NCBI GenBank assembly: GCA_019843655.1
Contig: JACDQD010000003.1
Span: 26,152,224-26,216,223 of the forward strand
DNA length: 64,000 nt
Direction: 5' to 3'
From: Lethocerus indicus
Taxonomy: Eukaryota; Arthropoda; Insecta; Hemiptera; Belostomatidae
Shown here piece after piece: positions 61,117 through 64,000 of this stretch (positions are counted from its first letter, which is position 1; each line of letters begins with the position of its first letter). The notes beneath the pieces are model-generated. The model had not been told where the DNA came from and made no database searches. It saw nothing but the letters and a program-made list of their open reading frames with translations. Position numbers and translations under genes: made by a program.

Positions 61117-62581
61117 GAATTCTCAGTACAATTTAACGGGAGATTATTTTTTTCGCCACTGCAATAAACACTCGGTTGAAGGATATAAAATAAACTTCTA
61201 ACTATAAATCCGGAGTTCCATTTACAACGCAACATTTTTCTTCCCATATAAGTGAGACACTCTTCGGAGCACAGTTAGTTTTACACGGATAAAAACATGC
61301 TTCTCTTTTCACTAGTGCCATTTTTACATACCCGTGATTTTTTTTTGTTTTCTACAAAAAAAAGTTGTACACGTGTTTTCTGCTTGACATATTTACTTCT
61401 CGTTATTTGAAAAGCTTATAACAACCATTGAGCATTTTATAAATTGATTATTTCCACTCTAATTAGTGCTCATTGAACATTCGACGATGGCTCGGGTGAT
61501 CATTAAATGCAATTTCAGTCACGGACCTTTCCGCGATTAGATTCCAATTCTTTTTTCAATTTCCAATGATAATAATAATTACCCGGGGCCGGCACGCTAA
61601 TAGGAATAAGTTCTGAGAATTAGAAACCAGGTGGCGTCCGGATAATTGATAACCAGGGCATTGTCATTTATAATTACGCAGCCTTCTTCGCATGTTCTAC
61701 TACAAGCTGCATTAATAATGAAAAGATGAAAAGGAAAAAACACACTAACCCTAACACTACTTCCCAATGCTTCCTTACGTTCCTTTGTTTTCCATCGACC
61801 TTCATTTATGAATAAATTACATGGTCATTACCTAATTTTTAGGATATATTCGAGATATAATATGGCCTTCGCATTATTATTATTATTATACAAGAATCTT
61901 AACAAAAAATAACGTCGTTACAGAAACTAGACTAAAAGAGATCACTTACACGATTACAAAATATAATTCAGTAGGTTCCATGTTCAAATTTAACAAATTC
62001 TATTATTAATCATAAAACTATGCCCAAAAATGAGAGTGACATGTGTGAGTGTGAGTTTTTTCAAATTCAGTGGCATTAAAGAAACCAGCATCTCTTGCCC
62101 TCTTACTCCCTCGCGACTGTTGTTTACTCGAGTGACAGAAATCAACAGTGAAGTATGCTAAAGGGACTGGGAATTTCTTATTCGTTCTTGCGCTCATTCT
62201 AATATTAACCTTTGCATATTTTAGGGGGGTGTGTTGTAAGGGTTGGCATTATATACAAAAGATTATTATTAATTATCAATCATTTTTGTCGAATCAATCA
62301 AAGATTTATTTCCGCCCGTTTCGAAATCGGTATAAAATTATCGTATATTAAATGTAGTAAGAAAATTCGTTTCTCCGTTTTCCCAGTCGTTAGACGCGCC
62401 TGCGGACGGGCAGACAAATTGGACGTAATGGATTGCGAACTCGAAGACTCAGGACGATTATACGGAGGACGATTATTTATATTCTTTTTTCTCCTGGGCA
62501 AGAGTGAGAGAGGGAGTCGGAGGGGTAGAGACGGTGTGACGGCCGGTCAATGAGTTATGACCGGGTCCCATGTAACGTCCA
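61117..62581. other. AT-rich non-coding, turning GC-rich after 62.37 kb
   Basis: It contains an ATT-repeat run near 61.87 kb. The 113-codon frame from 62212 starts with TTG and is not recognised. No gene is supported. Confidence 0.5.
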
Positions 62582-62628
62582 GAGGCCTACTAGTCCACTC
62601 TGTGTACACCGAGTACCAGTACCGGTCC
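62582..62628. repeat. Two-block element, copy 1
   Basis: A 16-bp block GAGGCCTACTAGTCCA (62582-62597) and an 11-bp block AGTACCGGTCC (62618-62628) both recur in the same order at 63.37 kb. The flank carries a CAGTACC/GGTACTG inverted repeat (62658-62675). Probably remnants of an old dispersed repeat. Confidence 0.6.
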
Positions 62629-63370
62629 GGCGAGTTTTCCACCATCCCGCCACCTCCCAGTACCATCCGGTACTGCGGGACCTTTGCCCAGAGCGCTCCA
62701 CCAATTTCCCGCTTTCCAGGCCCAAGAAATACTGAAGAAAAAAATGTTTCAAGGACGCCGATTTGACGCGCATCGATGGTTAAACGCCCGGTGCCATAAC
62801 ACTGTCGCCACAATGTCTATCGTACAACGATATTACAATATTGTTAATTACATTCGTTCGTTAATTATGTGAAAATTTTAATACGATCACGTTTAACAAT
62901 CTTAATTTTTTGTCCAAATAAAATTCCGCCATATTTATTTTTACAGCGTAATACAAAGTATTTACACATCTTATCTATACAGTCTGCACCGCGGTTGTCC
63001 CAATATTTCCCGGAAGGTCCATAATTCCAATGTTCGAGGAATGTTTCCGCCTTGCTCAACTATTATTAAAGTTCTCGCCTCCTGAAAACTCATCGCGTTC
63101 CGAGCTAGACTAGCTTGGCCGGGTGGGGGGGGGAAGTGAATGAGAACCTGTAAGGACGCTGGGGCCCTTTCGCATTCCAGTGTTCTTCCTGCTCCCCAAC
63201 TCCGGTGTATATATATATACCTGAATGTATTGTATTCCCCTAGAGCATTTCTTCGCGCGGTATTTCCATTTGATACTTCCTAGTTATTCACAAAAATACA
63301 AAAACCTTCGTGATCCGGCTTTAATTTCGATCCGAGGATAGTTTGCATGGGCGGGCTAACGGCGCCAATG
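62629..63370. other. Spacer between the paired elements
   Basis: GC-rich to about 62.8 kb, AT-rich to 63.06 kb, then a GC-rich patch with a 9-G homopolymer (63125-63133) and a short TA run near 63.21 kb. No gene is supported. Confidence 0.45.
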
Positions 63371-63408
63371 GAGGCCTACTAGTCCATTATCCAACCTAGT
63401 ACCGGTCC
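63371..63408. repeat. Two-block element, copy 2
   Basis: GAGGCCTACTAGTCCA (63371-63386) and AGTACCGGTCC (63398-63408), 9 bp closer together than in copy 1. A possible weak acceptor/donor fusion, TTTTTCAG followed by GTACCG, lies just downstream at 63421. Confidence 0.6.
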
Positions 63409-64000
63409 AGTTACTTTTTCAGGTACCGAAATTTAAAAAACTCCGCTGTCCTTGACTCGACATTCGCATGCATTCGAGGAACGCTCCCGTTTCCTGAAAA
63501 GGTCTACGGGAAAGGTTGCCAACATATCTAGCTGCTTGTATAATAAGTGTAAATGCATATCCTTATAAGGAAGTTTCAGTCGGTGAAGGGAATAAGAAAT
63601 TTGGAATTGAACCCATTACATCTATTATTTTTAATAAAATGTTAAAAAATGTCAGTTGACATTCCAAACAACGGACAAGTATGTACCCATTTAAGGTGAA
63701 AAGTAAGAATGAGAAGTAAACAGCCAGATTCGGAATAAGAGAAAAGTTCATGGCCCGGCGGTGAAGAATGTGGAAGGCGTTTTTTTGTAATATATCATTA
63801 GGAGTTTTACTGTGGTAGCCGGCTACCTAAAAGCTAAACAGATCTGGAAATGTTACTGCATTTTTCCTCAACCCTGGCCCCCGACGAGAGGGGCGCAGAG
63901 GGGCAGACTGGGCGAACGTTTTATGACAGATTGTAGATAAAACGGTCGAACAGCGGCCTCAAACCGGCGATAATATGCGGTTACGCTCAAACGCCGACTG
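63409..64000. other. Non-coding right end
   Basis: Mixed composition, GC-rich in the last 150 bp. I see no gene, RNA or repeat. Confidence 0.5.

Overview
The window looks like non-coding nuclear DNA from an animal, most likely an arthropod. It is AT-rich (by eye roughly 60-65% A+T) and has GC-rich islands in which CpG is not depleted. It carries (TA)n, (GA)n, (CT)n and (CA)n microsatellites. There is no operon-like packing and no long coding frame on either strand. The longest frames (about 110-140 codons) all open with GTG or TTG rather than ATG, and none gives a protein I recognise. I found no convincing tRNA, rRNA, known microRNA, CRISPR array, intact transposon or complete gene. The assignment to arthropods is inference from composition, an initiator/GAGA type of promoter, a possible 52-nt intron and a recursive-type splice site.

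Layout. 0-30 kb is mainly AT-rich spacer or intron sequence with short GC islands. In it are several exon-sized open stretches flanked by good splice signals (6.2, 12.1, 15.0, 17.0, 24.2 and 24.7 kb) and a polypyrimidine-CAG/GTAAGG site at 25.04 kb that resembles a recursive splice site. 30.6-31.3 kb and 33.5-34.4 kb are CpG-dense. The second is the best promoter/first-exon candidate in the window: GAGA repeats, a quadruplex-prone C/G tract, an initiator (TCAGT), an AGTG-rich leader, ATGs and a CAG/GTCAGT donor. 35.2-35.4 kb holds a long GA tract followed by a CTC-rich tract. 41-48 kb contains an exon-like stretch, a second GAGA module resembling the one at 33.8 kb, a cluster of CRE/bZIP sites, and three perfect AACCGGTT (Grainyhead-type) sites in 1.9 kb. 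48-64 kb is again mostly AT-rich. It has a 21-bp repeated element at 58.4/59.4 kb, an 85-codon ATG frame on the minus strand near 61 kb, and a pair of related elements at 62.6/63.4 kb.

Interpretation. The simplest reading is a gene-poor regulatory landscape or long intron(s) around a developmental gene whose main coding exons lie outside the window. The candidate first exon at 34.2-34.4 kb would be transcribed to the right. None of the exon calls is supported by homology. Open frames of 30-40 codons next to a splice-like signal are common by chance in DNA of this composition, so confidences are deliberately low.
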